Shown here piece after piece: positions 48,201 to 58,902 of a stretch of 64,000 bases of DNA. Below the pieces are notes generated by a model, which saw nothing but the letters and a program-made list of their open reading frames with translations, was not told the origin of the DNA and ran no database searches. Location: the NCBI GenBank assembly GCA_004802725.1, contig SGPM01000010.1, positions 124,001 through 188,000 of the forward strand, given 5' to 3'. Within the stretch, counting starts at the first letter, position 1. The number at the start of each line of letters is the position of its first letter. Both the position numbers and the translations under genes were made by a program. The stretch comes from Antrodiella citrinella (taxonomy: Eukaryota > Basidiomycota > Agaricomycetes > Polyporales > Steccherinaceae).

Positions 48201-48420
48201 TGTGCAGTGACAACCAATGCAGCACTACTAGATGCGCAGGAGGGATCTTATAGCGAGGAACGCACTAGGAGATGACTGCGCCCGCATTCATACCGGGCGC
48301 TTGGAACCACAGCACACCGGCTGCTAACGGTAATAGCCACTGACACACATACCACCACCAGCTCTGAGGTCTTGTATATTCAGGACATTTGTCTACGTCC
48401 CCAGGCTCTGGAATTCGGCT
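48201..48420. promoter_or_regulatory. Divergent promoter region of SLA2 and SURF1
   Basis: The 220 bases between the two starts. No TATA box recognised. If the split start is right, the SLA2 5' untranslated region lies here. Confidence 0.35.
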
Positions 48421-49485
48421 ATGTCTCGTCTGCTTCAATCTGCCGCAGCGTTCACTCGCACCTGGCAATTTGTACATCCAAGCCTGAGACGGGGAGTACC
48501 ACGGCTGAAGACTACCGTCTCTCGGCGGGCACAGTCGACAGTACCACCTCCAGAACCTCCGCAGTATGCCGTCAAGAAGACTGCTCTCCTTACGCCAACT
48601 ATTGCGGTCATCGGGTTCATACCCATTCTGTGCTTCGCGCTCGGGACATGGCAGGTCGAGCGACTGAAGTGGAAGATCGACCTCATCGATGAACTAGAGG
48701 AGAAGCTTCGTCGGGATCCTTTGGCATTGCCTAGACACATAAAGTGCGCGAGCTTGCCCCGTTTCATTTCCATACTTCTGACAGTGAGACCGTCAGTTTG
48801 GCTGTTGTTCCAGATTTCGTGTTCCGTAGGGTATATCTCAAAGGAAAATGGGACCATGAACATACTATACTATTGGGACCCCGTGCTCGCGATGGAACTC
48901 TTGGATATCAAATCATAACACCTCTCGTTCGGACAGATGGCTCGACAGTGCTTGTCGACAGGGGTTTTGTGTCGCAGGAGTTTGCTGAATCCTCGAGCTG
49001 GTCAAAAGAAAGCGGCGAGGTGGAGCTATTGGGTATGCTGCGAACCGCACAAAATCGCAATAACTTCACGCCCGATAATCACCCAGAGAAGAACGAATGG
49101 TATTGGTCCGATGTCGCAGCTATGGCCGAATTCGCTGGTGGAGACCAAGCAAATGTACAGCCTGTGTTCATCGAGGAAATCTTTGGTGAGTGTGTTCAGA
49201 CATGATATTCCTCATAATAACGAAGTGACCGTACCCATTAGATGGACATGGTGGTGACGCGTCGTCCCGTTTAGCTCATGGTATACCAATAGGACGTCCT
49301 GCTGCAGTGGACATAAGGAATTCGCATGTCTCATACATAGTAACATGGTGCGAAAGAACTGCCGCCAAATTCAAAGAATGATCAACTAAAGTCGACACAG
49401 GTACTCACTTTCCGCGTTCACAGCGGTGATGTTTGTCAGATTGTTGATGAAGCAGCGCAGTGGCCGTGCTCGCATGCCACGGTGA
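48421..49485 (+). CDS. SHY1: SURF1/SHY1 cytochrome c oxidase assembly protein
   Basis: Inner-membrane factor for heme/copper-site assembly of complex IV. ATG at 48421 begins a basic presequence (MSRLLQSAAAFTRTWQFVHP; LKTTVSRRAQS). First membrane helix: PTIAVIGFIPILCFALGTWQ, followed by the family block QVERLKWKIDLIDELEEKL. An intron joins HI to NETVSLAVVPDFVFRRVYLK. Next are GKWDHEHTILLGPRARDG, GYQIITPLVRTDGSTVLVDR (the conserved GYxxxTPL...DRG), GFVSQEFAESSSW, NNFTPDNHPEKNEWYW and DVAAMAEFAGG. The last intron splits a Trp codon and gives the second helix YSLSAFTAVMFVRLLMKQRS, with stop at 49483-49485. About 290 residues. It is divergent from SLA2. Confidence 0.93.
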
Positions 49486-49951
49486 GTGGAAGATGTGTCT
49501 TCACGAGGGGCCTGTAGCTTAAATCGTTTTCAGTGTCTCAAGATAGATTTGTTGCGTAGTCAATATATACCTCTTTCTTTCAACAAAGGCTAAATCAATC
49601 CCTCATTCAAACACGAGTGCCGACGCCACTCATTGACAGGGTTACCAGGTTGCCAGGGCAAGAGGAACAATAGGATGCTCACGACGTCTGGACATTGTTG
49701 TCCTCGTCAATATTTTACATCCCGATATGCGGCCCGAGTCACAACCGTCCATTGTGCAACTTTACTTTCATATCCGGTACCAGTGGCCGCACGTTCCCTC
49801 TCACATGTCACATCTGGCCACCTCGGCAAAACTGCGCTGGGCCATAAAACGTCGTTCTGGTCTTGAACTCTCCTTTCTTTCGGACACTCAGCGTGCGCGA
49901 CATCCCCCTCAGTTGAATATTCTCCTTCTACTTCAGCGATACCTGACTATC
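49486..49951. other. intergenic
   Basis: About 465 bases. I see the 3' end of SHY1 and the promoter of the next gene, but no reading frame of merit. Confidence 0.4.
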
Positions 49952-50773
49952 ATGCCCTCTATCTATAATTGCACGTCACATTACAGTCCAACTCCAGTTC
50001 GACGGGGCAGAGCCAATGTCTTGAAAGCAATCACAGCCAAACTTACTGGCAGGCCTGTGCACAATCCCATCCCGTCTAGTCATGCGAGTACTCCGGAATT
50101 GCCAAAAGATTCACCAGGTGTGTGCTCATGCTTCTTCGTCTCGGTCTGATATTCATGCCGTGAACAAGACGTGAACCCAGACGCGTACTCTTGGCAATCG
50201 CGTCGAGTGGATATCAAGGCTCCTCGCCCTGTTTCTGTCCACTCCAATAGCTCCGCGTCGTAAGATGAACTTCCAGAACTTTCCTTCGGCTCCTCTCGCT
50301 CCTCCACACCCTCCGGCAGTGTCTTGTCGACACCGACCTCCTCCCGCTTGTGTTTGGCCTCATGTGCAGATGAAGAGGTGTATTGGAAGGGAACGGCGTA
50401 CGGTAGTAAATGCGGAGACCTTCTGCATGGCAGTGAGTCAATCCATTTATGTGCATTGTAGTCATTGACTGATCTTAACGTTTCAGGCGGCCGCGATACC
50501 ATTAAGTTCCCTTCGTCCCCTCGTCCCACACGTTCCAAAGCCTCCATCTGGCGCAGCCACCTCGGTCGCGTCTCGAGCTCCACATTGGCCACGACCGACA
50601 CGGATCTACTACTCGCGTCGCTGGCCCCGCTTCCTCGTTTCAATCCCTACTTCCGACCACGAGCCGTGTCTATGTCCTTTGTCAACGCAAAGACTGGTGA
50701 TCGATGCGTAGCTGAGCACCAGCGGCCCCGCTGCCAATCTACTACGGACCAGCGTCCCGGGGTAAAGAACTAG
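49952..50773 (+). CDS. Uncharacterised basic Ser/Arg-rich protein of 214 residues
   Basis: Four exons with matching splice phases: 49952-50117 (MPSIYNCTSHYSPTPVRRGR), 50181-50259 (DAYSWQSRRVDIKAPRPVSV), 50320-50432 (VLSTPTSSRLCLASCADEEV), and 50487-50773 (RDTIKFPSSPRPTRSKASIW...). The total is 645 bases with no remainder, which supports the model. The protein is basic, rich in Ser, Pro and Arg, and has no membrane segment or signal peptide; FPSSPRPTRSKASIWRSHLG looks like a phosphosite-rich region. I cannot assign a family. Weakest of the multi-exon calls because it relies on phase arithmetic and composition alone. Confidence 0.5.
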
Positions 50774-51035
50774 TAGAACTCAATTGTAGCGATGGCCATA
50801 GCGATCGTCGTAAATACCTGTCATAGTACGCGTCTATTTCATTTAGAGGGTTTCGGTTATCATATGGCGTCGGCTGTCTCCGGCTGCTCAGTCGACGCAG
50901 CATACAAGTCTGACTTACTTCACTTTTACTCTCAACTCGACCTTCTACCATCTGCTACTTGTTCCAACACTCTCATTCGCCTGCTTTCGTGATATCTAGG
51001 CTCACAGAATATTCAGTGGTCGTCTACCGGAATTC

Positions 51036-54000
51036 ATGGCTGATGCCGGTCCCCCAAACACCGCCCGCAATGCCGTCACGCCATCGAGCTCTGTGTCTAG
51101 AGCGTCGCACATCCATTTCCCCCAGGATCATGATCCTGGTTCTGCTGATAGCTCCAGAAAGTCTTTCATGTCTCAGCAAATGGCGTCTATAGGTCTCGGA
51201 CGTCCGCCAATTGGGAGAAGTACCACGAGCAGGTCGAGCACCCATGGCAATTCCAGAGCGCAACTACAGGTGGACGATACGCGACCTCGAGTCAAGTCGG
51301 TGGAAGCTCCAATGTCATCTCCTGGACCTTCTCGTACAAGACTTGGCGCAGACATAAACACGCACGCTTCCAGAAGAGCCACACCTCCTACTCATCGAGC
51401 TGCAGTACGGAGGACAAAGGTCCGTGTGGGAGCTGGGGATGCAGAGGTCGAAGGGGATGTCAGTTACACTTCCAAGGCATTTTCTGACGAGTATGACCTA
51501 GGTCAGTAATGCATCGTACGCTTCTGCAAACGATTAGGCTGACGCTTTTTCGAACAGCTAATGAAGGCAAGGCTAAGAACATTAGGAACGGAGGCAGAAT
51601 TTGACTATTGTTACACAGATCCACGGATACTGGAGGACGTCCAACGTGCTATTCGCATGAAGGTGAGGAGGGAGGCTCGTGTGAAGCAACCTCAACACCT
51701 CAATATGACGGAGAGCAAGGTTACATCGACTTCTGATATGGCGTCAGGATCATCCTTGTCCCCTCGATCGTCTCCCAAACGCCTCGCCATGCAGTTGCCA
51801 CTTCTACCACCGACGGATAGTCTCGAGTCCGAAGTAGACTTCAGTCCGTCGGTGGGCGCTGCGCCACTTCATCCAGTTCCTACCTCTACAAATGGCGGTG
51901 CCACCCTCGACTGGACGGTCCCTACGTCGGATGACGAAAAGGCGGAAAAGCGGTGGAGGACTCTCTCTATCAAACGGAAACCGAAGGAACGGTCGGGTTT
52001 TCCTGCGAGCAAGGAGGTGGTCGAGAAGCAAGATGCTCTATACACAGGTAACGAGAATGCTGCTCTAAGGAGAATAGTGTATATTGACGACAACTTTATC
52101 AGACAAGCTCGCGCAAATTAAATTAAAGATCCTACCGGTGACCTTACGCAAAGCAGCCATCACTAAAGACCAACTGGAAAGACAATATGGGGCTCTGCTT
52201 GGAACATCAAGTCCTCGTCCCGGCCGTCCTAATATTCTCAGCGCAGCGCGATGGTACGCCATCCAAGACGACGCAGTGAAAGCTTCTCTGGATAAAGCTG
52301 AGCCTCTGACTTGGCTCAAGCATCTTCTTGACAAGCCACGTCGCAGGACGCGCACTCGCTTGCCTTGGCATGTGACGGCTCTCATATTGGAGGAGTATTT
52401 GAAGATAAAGCATCGACCAGATGCGATGGAGACTATTCCAGAAAATGGTGTCGTTGACAGCCTTGCTTTGCGAACCTCTCCTGGCTCACTTGTTCAAGCA
52501 GGCGATAAATCACCGTCCAGTGGTTCGTGGTCATGGACTCCTCCGAACAACAACGCACTGGAGCCGTCTTTGTCAAGAAAGCGAATTTCGCTTGACGGAC
52601 AAGTCTCCTTCGAACCTGTTGTCGACTCTGGTCGTGAATCGATCGGGGAGGAGTCCAGGTTCAGTGACAACCCACTTTCAAATTGGATGCACTCTCGTGC
52701 AGTGGGGAATGTATCTCCTCGGAACTCCACCCAGAGCAGCCTTTTCTATTCGAATTGGCCGCAAGGAGGTTCTCCAAATAACAGCCGTTTGAATTTCAGG
52801 GATTTCGCTCAACGAATCCGACGGAAACCGTATGGCGGTAGCGAAGAAGGACTATCATCTGCGCGCAATTCCATTTCCGAACAAAGCCAAGATGAAGAGG
52901 TCCCCGCATCTCGCACGCGTGTCAGACCTAAGCCTCGTCACACGAATCTTCAACTTGTATCTAGGAGTGCACCTCCGACAGACGACGAGAAAGCTTCGCG
53001 TCCGCCTTCAGATATCCCTGGACCTCACTCTGATGGAGAAGTTCCTTCAACAGCGAAACCTCTACTGACCACGCAATCCAGTCCCGCGGCTCAGGAACCA
53101 CAAATCAACCGAGAAGTTTCGCCCCAGCCTCGCGCTGCAGCGCCTCGTCTTGCACGTCATAGGACCTCCCTACCCTCCACCAGCCAGTTTTTCGTCAAAC
53201 AAGCTGAACAACGCCGCCAAGAAGCTGATGAAGAGCGAGAGCGTCATGACTATGATCGCAAGTTACAGTACGTCGCTATTAACACGATGGTATAGTTATA
53301 TTTTGACGCCTTTCCAGGATGCTGGAAGACACTATGGCTCAGAATCATGCCACGCGCCAGGTACTACAGCGCGTCAGTCACCACATGAAGGAGTACGACA
53401 ATGTCCAGAACACGTTGTCGCACCTCATGGGTGTAACCCAGCTCCAGATCCCGCAAGATGTACTCGAAGCCTTCAACCACGATCCGTCAGCTGTCATAGG
53501 AAACACTAAGAGGTACCAAGGGTGGAGAGCGGCTGACGACATCCACAATCGTATTTATCGCCAAAGGCAAATCATCCACTCTTTTGTCGCTTCCATGTCG
53601 GACGATGCCTCTCCTCGACCTACAGGCGTGTTCGAGGACCCAATCTGCTCGCTCATCGAGTCCCTGGATGAATTGGAGCTGCAACGGCAAGCTATGACAC
53701 GTGAAGCGGAGATCGTGGCGGAGGCCTTACATCGTGTGAAGGAGGTGCACACCTCGGTCAAGAGGGAATACCACGAGACTCTAAACCACACTTCTCTCAT
53801 ATACCCCGAGGTACGTGAAATTAATTCCTGCTTGTCATACGGAGAGCTCAAGGGTCGTCCAGCTCTCACAAGTCATTACCCTCGAGGAGAACTACAGGAA
53901 CCACTATCAACAGCTCTGGAATATTGGGCTAGATGCGTTGACGCTTCTGTTGGATACTGCGACACCCTTCTGGCGCAACTACGGCAAAGTGATCGGGGAG

Positions 54001-54357
54001 GATATGCAGGACTTCCTCATTGTTCCCTGGTACCGCAATGAGTTCACCGGCGAGACGAATTGGTACCCCATCAAGAGTTTCCCCAAACGATCGTTCAGAC
54101 ATTGGGTCGGGTTGACATTCTTCTCTGTCGGCTGCGTCGCCGTTCTGATGCTGCAGCTACGCGCTGCGATGTCATCCTCGTGCCTTTTCAGCCTACCTTG
54201 GGTTGTTGAGAGCGGTTTTCGCTGGTTTTTCTTTCCGTTCGTTCTCGTCGCTTTGGTTCTGCAATGGTCTGCTGTGCTCTTTGAATTCCTTCTTCTCCTG
54301 GCACAAGCTGGCATTCTCGTGTGGTGGTTGGGTTGGTCCATTCGTATCTTTGTTTGA
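51036..54357 (+). CDS. Large orphan protein with C-terminal membrane anchors
   Basis: ATG at 51036 (MADAGPPNTARNAVTPSSSV). Five exons: 51036-about 51502; from about 51588 (GTEAEFDYCYTDPRILEDVQ); from about 52112 after a 56-nt intron (DKLAQIKLKILPVTLRKAAI, QLERQYGALLGTSSPRPG); one starting near 53319 (MLEDTMAQNHATRQVLQRVS); and a last one from near 53865 ending at 54357. N-terminal half is Ser/Pro-rich. The DKLAQIKLK to IQDDAVKASLDKAEPLTWLK region is helical and looks conserved. The exon near 53320-53810 forms a long coiled coil (SLIESLDELELQRQAMTREA). The C-terminus has two or three hydrophobic helices (WVGLTFFSVGCVAVLMLQLR, WFFFPFVLVALVLQWSAVLF) before IRIFV. About 900 residues. No family recognised; a membrane-tethered scaffold (nuclear or ER) is possible. 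Confidence 0.75.
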
Positions 54358-54484
54358 CGGGTTGGATTTTCTGGAGGACTCTACATCTGTACATGCTATG
54401 CTTTATCTTCTCGACGCTATCTTTCCATATTATTATTATAAGTACACGATCTATCCTGGCAAAGTCCACTCCTTCAATGCGATT
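54358..54484. other. convergent 3' intergenic
   Basis: Only 127 bases separate the two stop codons. Probably both 3' untranslated regions. Confidence 0.5.
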
Positions 54485-56201
54485 TCATCCAGTCTGTCCA
54501 TTCCAGTTTCCAGCGTTATTCGCGTTATACGGAGAGTGCGCGGTAGTAGGGACAGAAGTCGTGATAGCGTTGGGAGGCGTGTACATGCGCACCTGCAACG
54601 CCGGGGTGGCGTGAGGGACGATAGCTCTGGAACTTGATGACGCAGGAAACGGAGTAACCCCTACGCCTTTGCCAGCATCCATACATGTGCGACAAAATCC
54701 TGTACATATGCACTCAGCCATACAGAAGAAATATGTTGAAAGCTCAACACTTACGACCACCCATGAGAAGAGGAACATCCGTCTGTCCACAAGAGTGGCA
54801 AGCAATGGGTTGCGGCGTGGATAACTGATTAGCTTTCGTAACTCGTTTCTTCTTCGCAGCTGGTTCCACGGGTTTGGGGGCAGGTTCGATCGCTTTGCGC
54901 GCTGCCCGGCGTCGTCTCGCAATTTCTTGCTGCGAGGGTTTAATGGATCTGGTAGTGTATGCTGGTGCAACAGCCTATCACATGAGAGTGAGCAAGGTAG
55001 AATATACGGAACACCAATAGCACGACTTGCGTTTTGTACAGATGTGAGCATAGCACCATCTGGTAGCTGATACTGCAAGTACTTGCGCTCTTGGGTCGCT
55101 GATTTCTGCGAACAACAATGAGAGACTGCACGTATGAGGGCAAAGACTGACTCACTAAGCCAGCCAGAATCTTCTTGTTTTCCGCCATCTTCTCGTCCCC
55201 GCCAACCCAACGAAAGAATAGATCCTTGACAGTCGGAGTTACCCTGGACCAATGTAGAGGTACTACTCTTTGACTTTCTGCTGCTCCGTCAGTCTCAGCG
55301 GGAACTGGCACTGATATTTGCATGTCTAAATCAAAGCAACCCGGGATCGAAGACACAGGCTTTACTTCGCAAACAACGGGACCTCTGGGTAATAACAGGC
55401 GATCCAACGGCCTCTCCTGTACCTCGAAGACGATATCGAAATCTTTCACAGGCGGCGGCACTTCATGTGCAACCCCGAGATCCTCTATGAGGAGACCAAT
55501 CCTGTCAATCTCGTCTTGGGAAGCTTTTCCTGTCGTGGCTTTCAAAAGGAGCGTCTTTAGGGTGGGATTCGTTTCCGCTGCTGCCCAGATCCGTTGTACG
55601 AGGGGAGGTGTTATGAAGGACTGCTGGGTGACGGGAACTGATGCTGGAAGAGACGGCGGTGGTGTCGGTGTGGAGATTGCAAGCACAGCAGGCTGGGAGG
55701 AGGACGGTGCACCAGTAGACGTTGCTGCCGATGGATGTAGAGTGGCAGGTGTAGGGGAAGGCAGGTAAATTATCTCGTAGACCATAGTACCTGGAAATAT
55801 GTGCGGGCCTATGGTCAGATCAACCCTGCCATTAAAAGCTCTAGAGTGGTGAGCAGGGGGCACAATGGCGGGAATCTTGCTTCCTCTGGCTTTCAAGGCG
55901 GAGAATTTGGGGAAAGTGGAAAGCCACTTCTCTCGTGCTGTTCAATGTGAGCTTGTGAAGATATGAACGCGATAGCACTGAGCAAAGTAATCACATTGTT
56001 TCAACGACTGAAAAATGACAGAGCTAATTTATATTGAGTACTGCATTGCGAAACGACACAAAGTTGAATACCATGCACCTCTCTGGAATCGAGTGCAGCA
56101 CCTGTTCCTCAGCAGGGACCTCCGAGTCATGCGAGATTACAGCGTCCAAGTCATCAGGTGTTGATCCCACAGGTAATGCAATCTTATTGAACGTCAACAT
56201 G
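54485..56201 (-). CDS. C4 zinc-finger protein, possible chromatin factor (start uncertain)
   Basis: Read from the C-terminus: the last exon (54485 to about 54690) holds FCRTCMDAGKGVGVTPF. Spliced to the exon before, it completes CHSCGQTDVPLLMGGRFCRT, a C-x2-C...C-x2-C zinc finger of GATA-like spacing. Before that are ARRRRAAREAIEPAPKPVEP (basic, nuclear-signal-like), RKYLQYQLPDGAMLTSVQNA, and an Ala/Pro/Ser-rich middle. The upstream exon reaches at least 55896 (WLSTFPKFSALKARGSKIPA, then PPAHHSRAFNGRVDLTIGPH, FPGTMVYEIIYLPSP). The first exon is not resolved; the nearest good ATG is near 56201 (MLTFNKIALPVGSTPDD), but I could not find in-phase splices to it. Function unknown: a transcription or chromatin-complex subunit is suggested by the finger and basic patch only. 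Confidence 0.6.
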
Positions 56202-56445
56202 GCAATGTGAGTCCAGGGAGGATCGCCAGATTGTGTGGCAACTAGTAAGTAGAGGTTGCAGCGGTGGATGAGAGTTGCAGTCAAAGAGACTTCGTCAGCC
56301 AGTCACAGTCCAAATATCACAGACGCCCATAAAGCTAAATCTTGACTCTAAGTTCACTTCATTTGCTGCTACTGCTGCTGCTACTTACAGTGCTCCTAGA
56401 ACCGTTGCATCGCGTTCATTTGACAATCCTCTGTACTTCCTTTGC
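56202..56445. other. intergenic between zinc-finger gene and BDP1
   Basis: About 245 bases, divergent. No TATA box or other feature that I can support. Confidence 0.4.
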
Positions 56446-58580
56446 ATGACCACACGAGTCCGTGAGTACTCAGTACCTTCCTATGTCGATTCCTCCTAAC
56501 ACAATTATGATCAGAGAAAGGCGGGCCTGTCTTCAGGCCCGTAGCAAAACCGCGAGCTCGTCCTGCCAGTGATGCTCGCCATGCGTCCGTAGCACCGAGT
56601 CAGGAGTCGCATCCCACAATTGGACCCAGTGGCTCCCAAGCTGCATCAAGCTCGGCGATGCCCCCACCCTCGACCGTACCCTCTCGATCGCTGCATGTAC
56701 CGGATATCCAGGAGACGGGACCACCACCAAGTTCCCAAGATACATCTTCGATGAGGAGCTCTAGACCGCCCTCTATACCTACTATTCAACCTACTCGTAA
56801 AGCTCCATCTATCGCTTCGTCCTCAAATAGCATCCCTCCCTCTGTTCCTTCTACGCAGCAGTCAAATGCGCCTCCTGCTCAACAGAAGAATTTACCTGAG
56901 CCTGCTGGACCAGCTCTGTCTATAGTGGATGATCCTTCACCAGCCTCTCTGGCCAAGCCGTCGCAAGAACCACCGCCAGCATCTTCGACCGTTGCAGAGG
57001 ACGTCCCTCCTCCGGAGGCATTTTCCCTTGACAATTCTCAGATTGACCCAGCACTATTGGAGGCTGTCGTCACCGCTCTTCAACATGCCGAACAGAGTGC
57101 TGCTTCGGATCAGACTGATACAATCAATGCATCGATCTCCCTTCCTCAGGAGCCCCCACAAGACTCGGTGCAATCAACGTCCGAAGCTGGTGGAAGCGTT
57201 GCTGCCGTCGTAGCTCCTAAAGCGCGTTGGAAACGGACGAAACGCGCTACAGGTCAATCTGAAGGCGACGCAGAGGCTGAGAACGGTGCTAGTGAGGAAA
57301 CAACTCCCAAACCGAAGAAGGCTAGGAAACGAAAGCGGACAGACTCAGCGGGAGCTTCTCAGACCGAGAACGACGAAGATGGAGAGGACTTTATACCACG
57401 GAAACGCAAGTCGTCTGGTGGCAGAAAGGCCAAGCCCGTTGCCGTGTATGATACGGCGGCTGACCCTGGAGAGGAGATTGACCCTACTTCTGTCCTGATG
57501 GGTACTCTTTGCGATGATCAGGGTACAGGTCGCATCAGCAGCAAGGCCGCTCAGATTGTCAGCAATCACGCCGCTTGGAGGGTTCAAAATAGAGAGAAGA
57601 GGGCGCGTATGCGAGCGATGCAGGAAGCAAAGAAGTACGGGCGTAACCTGGACGAGGAAGAAGACAACGCTGCGAGCGCCCAGGCTGCTGCGAAAGAGTC
57701 TTCGACTCCTAGTCCTGAGGATGCACTAGCTGCCCCATCTGCGGGGCCTGGGTCTCCTGTACCCGGACCTTCATCTACACATCATGACTCCGATGATGAG
57801 CGGCCACCTGGAGACCGGTTTGACTACTCTCAGTCCATGGCGACTAGTCGATACAATGTTCAAGTCCGAATTGGTCCCAACGGCGAAACCATCATCGATG
57901 AAGATTCACTTTTTGTGGATACGAATGAAGAGGACGATACTACTGCATACACGCATGTTGAGGAGTCAGATGCCACGAAGTTTATCAATTCTGCGACCTA
58001 TAGCAAGAAATCTCGTGGGTCGCGCTGGAGTGCGGAGGAGACTGAGCTGTTCTACGACGTATGTTCTAACCTTCAACTTATTCACCTTCTTGTCACTGAT
58101 AGAATCTCATAGGCATTGTCTCAATTTGGCGAGAATTATGAACTTATCTCATTTATTCTTCCCGGTCGAGATCGCAAGGCATGCAAGAACAAGTTCAAAG
58201 CCGAGGACAAAAGGGATCCGAACAGAATTACATTCTGCTTGACGAATAAGCGGCCATACGGTAACATTGTTGCTCTCTTTTCATATTTCGTCGGCTTATT
58301 GCCTCTCATAGATATCGAGACACTCTCTCGTATGACTGGCAAAGACTTCTCAGGTCCGACTCCTGTCATCCGCACACCCACGCCCAGCATACCCGCAGAG
58401 GCAACCACAAACGACGCCGACGCCGCCCCCAATACTAGTACGACAACGAGAACGAAACCTGCGTCCAAACGTAAGAAAGCTGCCCAAGCTGCGTCTGCGG
58501 ACGAAGAGATTCTTGGGAACCTCTCAGATTTGGAAGACGATGCTACGGATCTTGCTATCACTCAAGGGCTTAGCTTCTGA
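56446..58580 (+). CDS. BDP1: TFIIIB subunit BDP1 (B'') with SANT domain
   Basis: Part of the RNA polymerase III initiation factor TFIIIB. ATG at 56446 in a tiny first exon (MTTRV). Splicing gives QKGGPVFRPVAKPRARPASD, the usual Bdp1 entry. The N-terminal half is Ser/Pro-rich and disordered; KARWKRTKRATGQSEGDAEA and PKPKKARKRKRTDSAG are basic. The diagnostic part is the SANT fold: TKFINSATYSKKSRGSRWSA, EETELFYD/ALSQFGENYELI, SFILPGRDRKACKNKFKAED, KRDPNRITFCLTNKRPYD. Introns interrupt within SANT, in phase. After a further short exon (DIETLSRMTGKDFSGPT) the tail is acidic, ending ITQGLSF at 58578-58580. About 640 residues. Sits divergent to the C4 zinc-finger gene and convergent with the sphingomyelinase-like gene. 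Confidence 0.92.
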
Positions 58581-58902
58581 GCTGTTATGTCCACTACTGC
58601 TGTAATGTTCAACTGTAATCATGGTATCTAATTCTTGCTCATATCTTTTGCATTGCACATCGTCAACCTTGGGATGCTCTATCACAGTGACGTCGCGTCG
58701 TGCGATGATTTCGCCAAGATAGTTCAGTAGGAAGAGCGGCCAAGCAGTTGTTAGCGTTGGACCTCCTGGCAGTGAATATCCTCTCTTGGTACGACAAGAC
58801 TTCGGCTTTCACTAGCACTCTCCATGATATCAAATTCCACAGGTATATCAAGCGTACTACATCGTCCTCTTGTACTCAGACAGCAATAACCTGCTGATCA
58901 AC
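58581..58902. other. convergent 3' intergenic
   Basis: About 320 bases between BDP1 and the phosphodiesterase gene. T-rich, with no gene. Confidence 0.45.
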
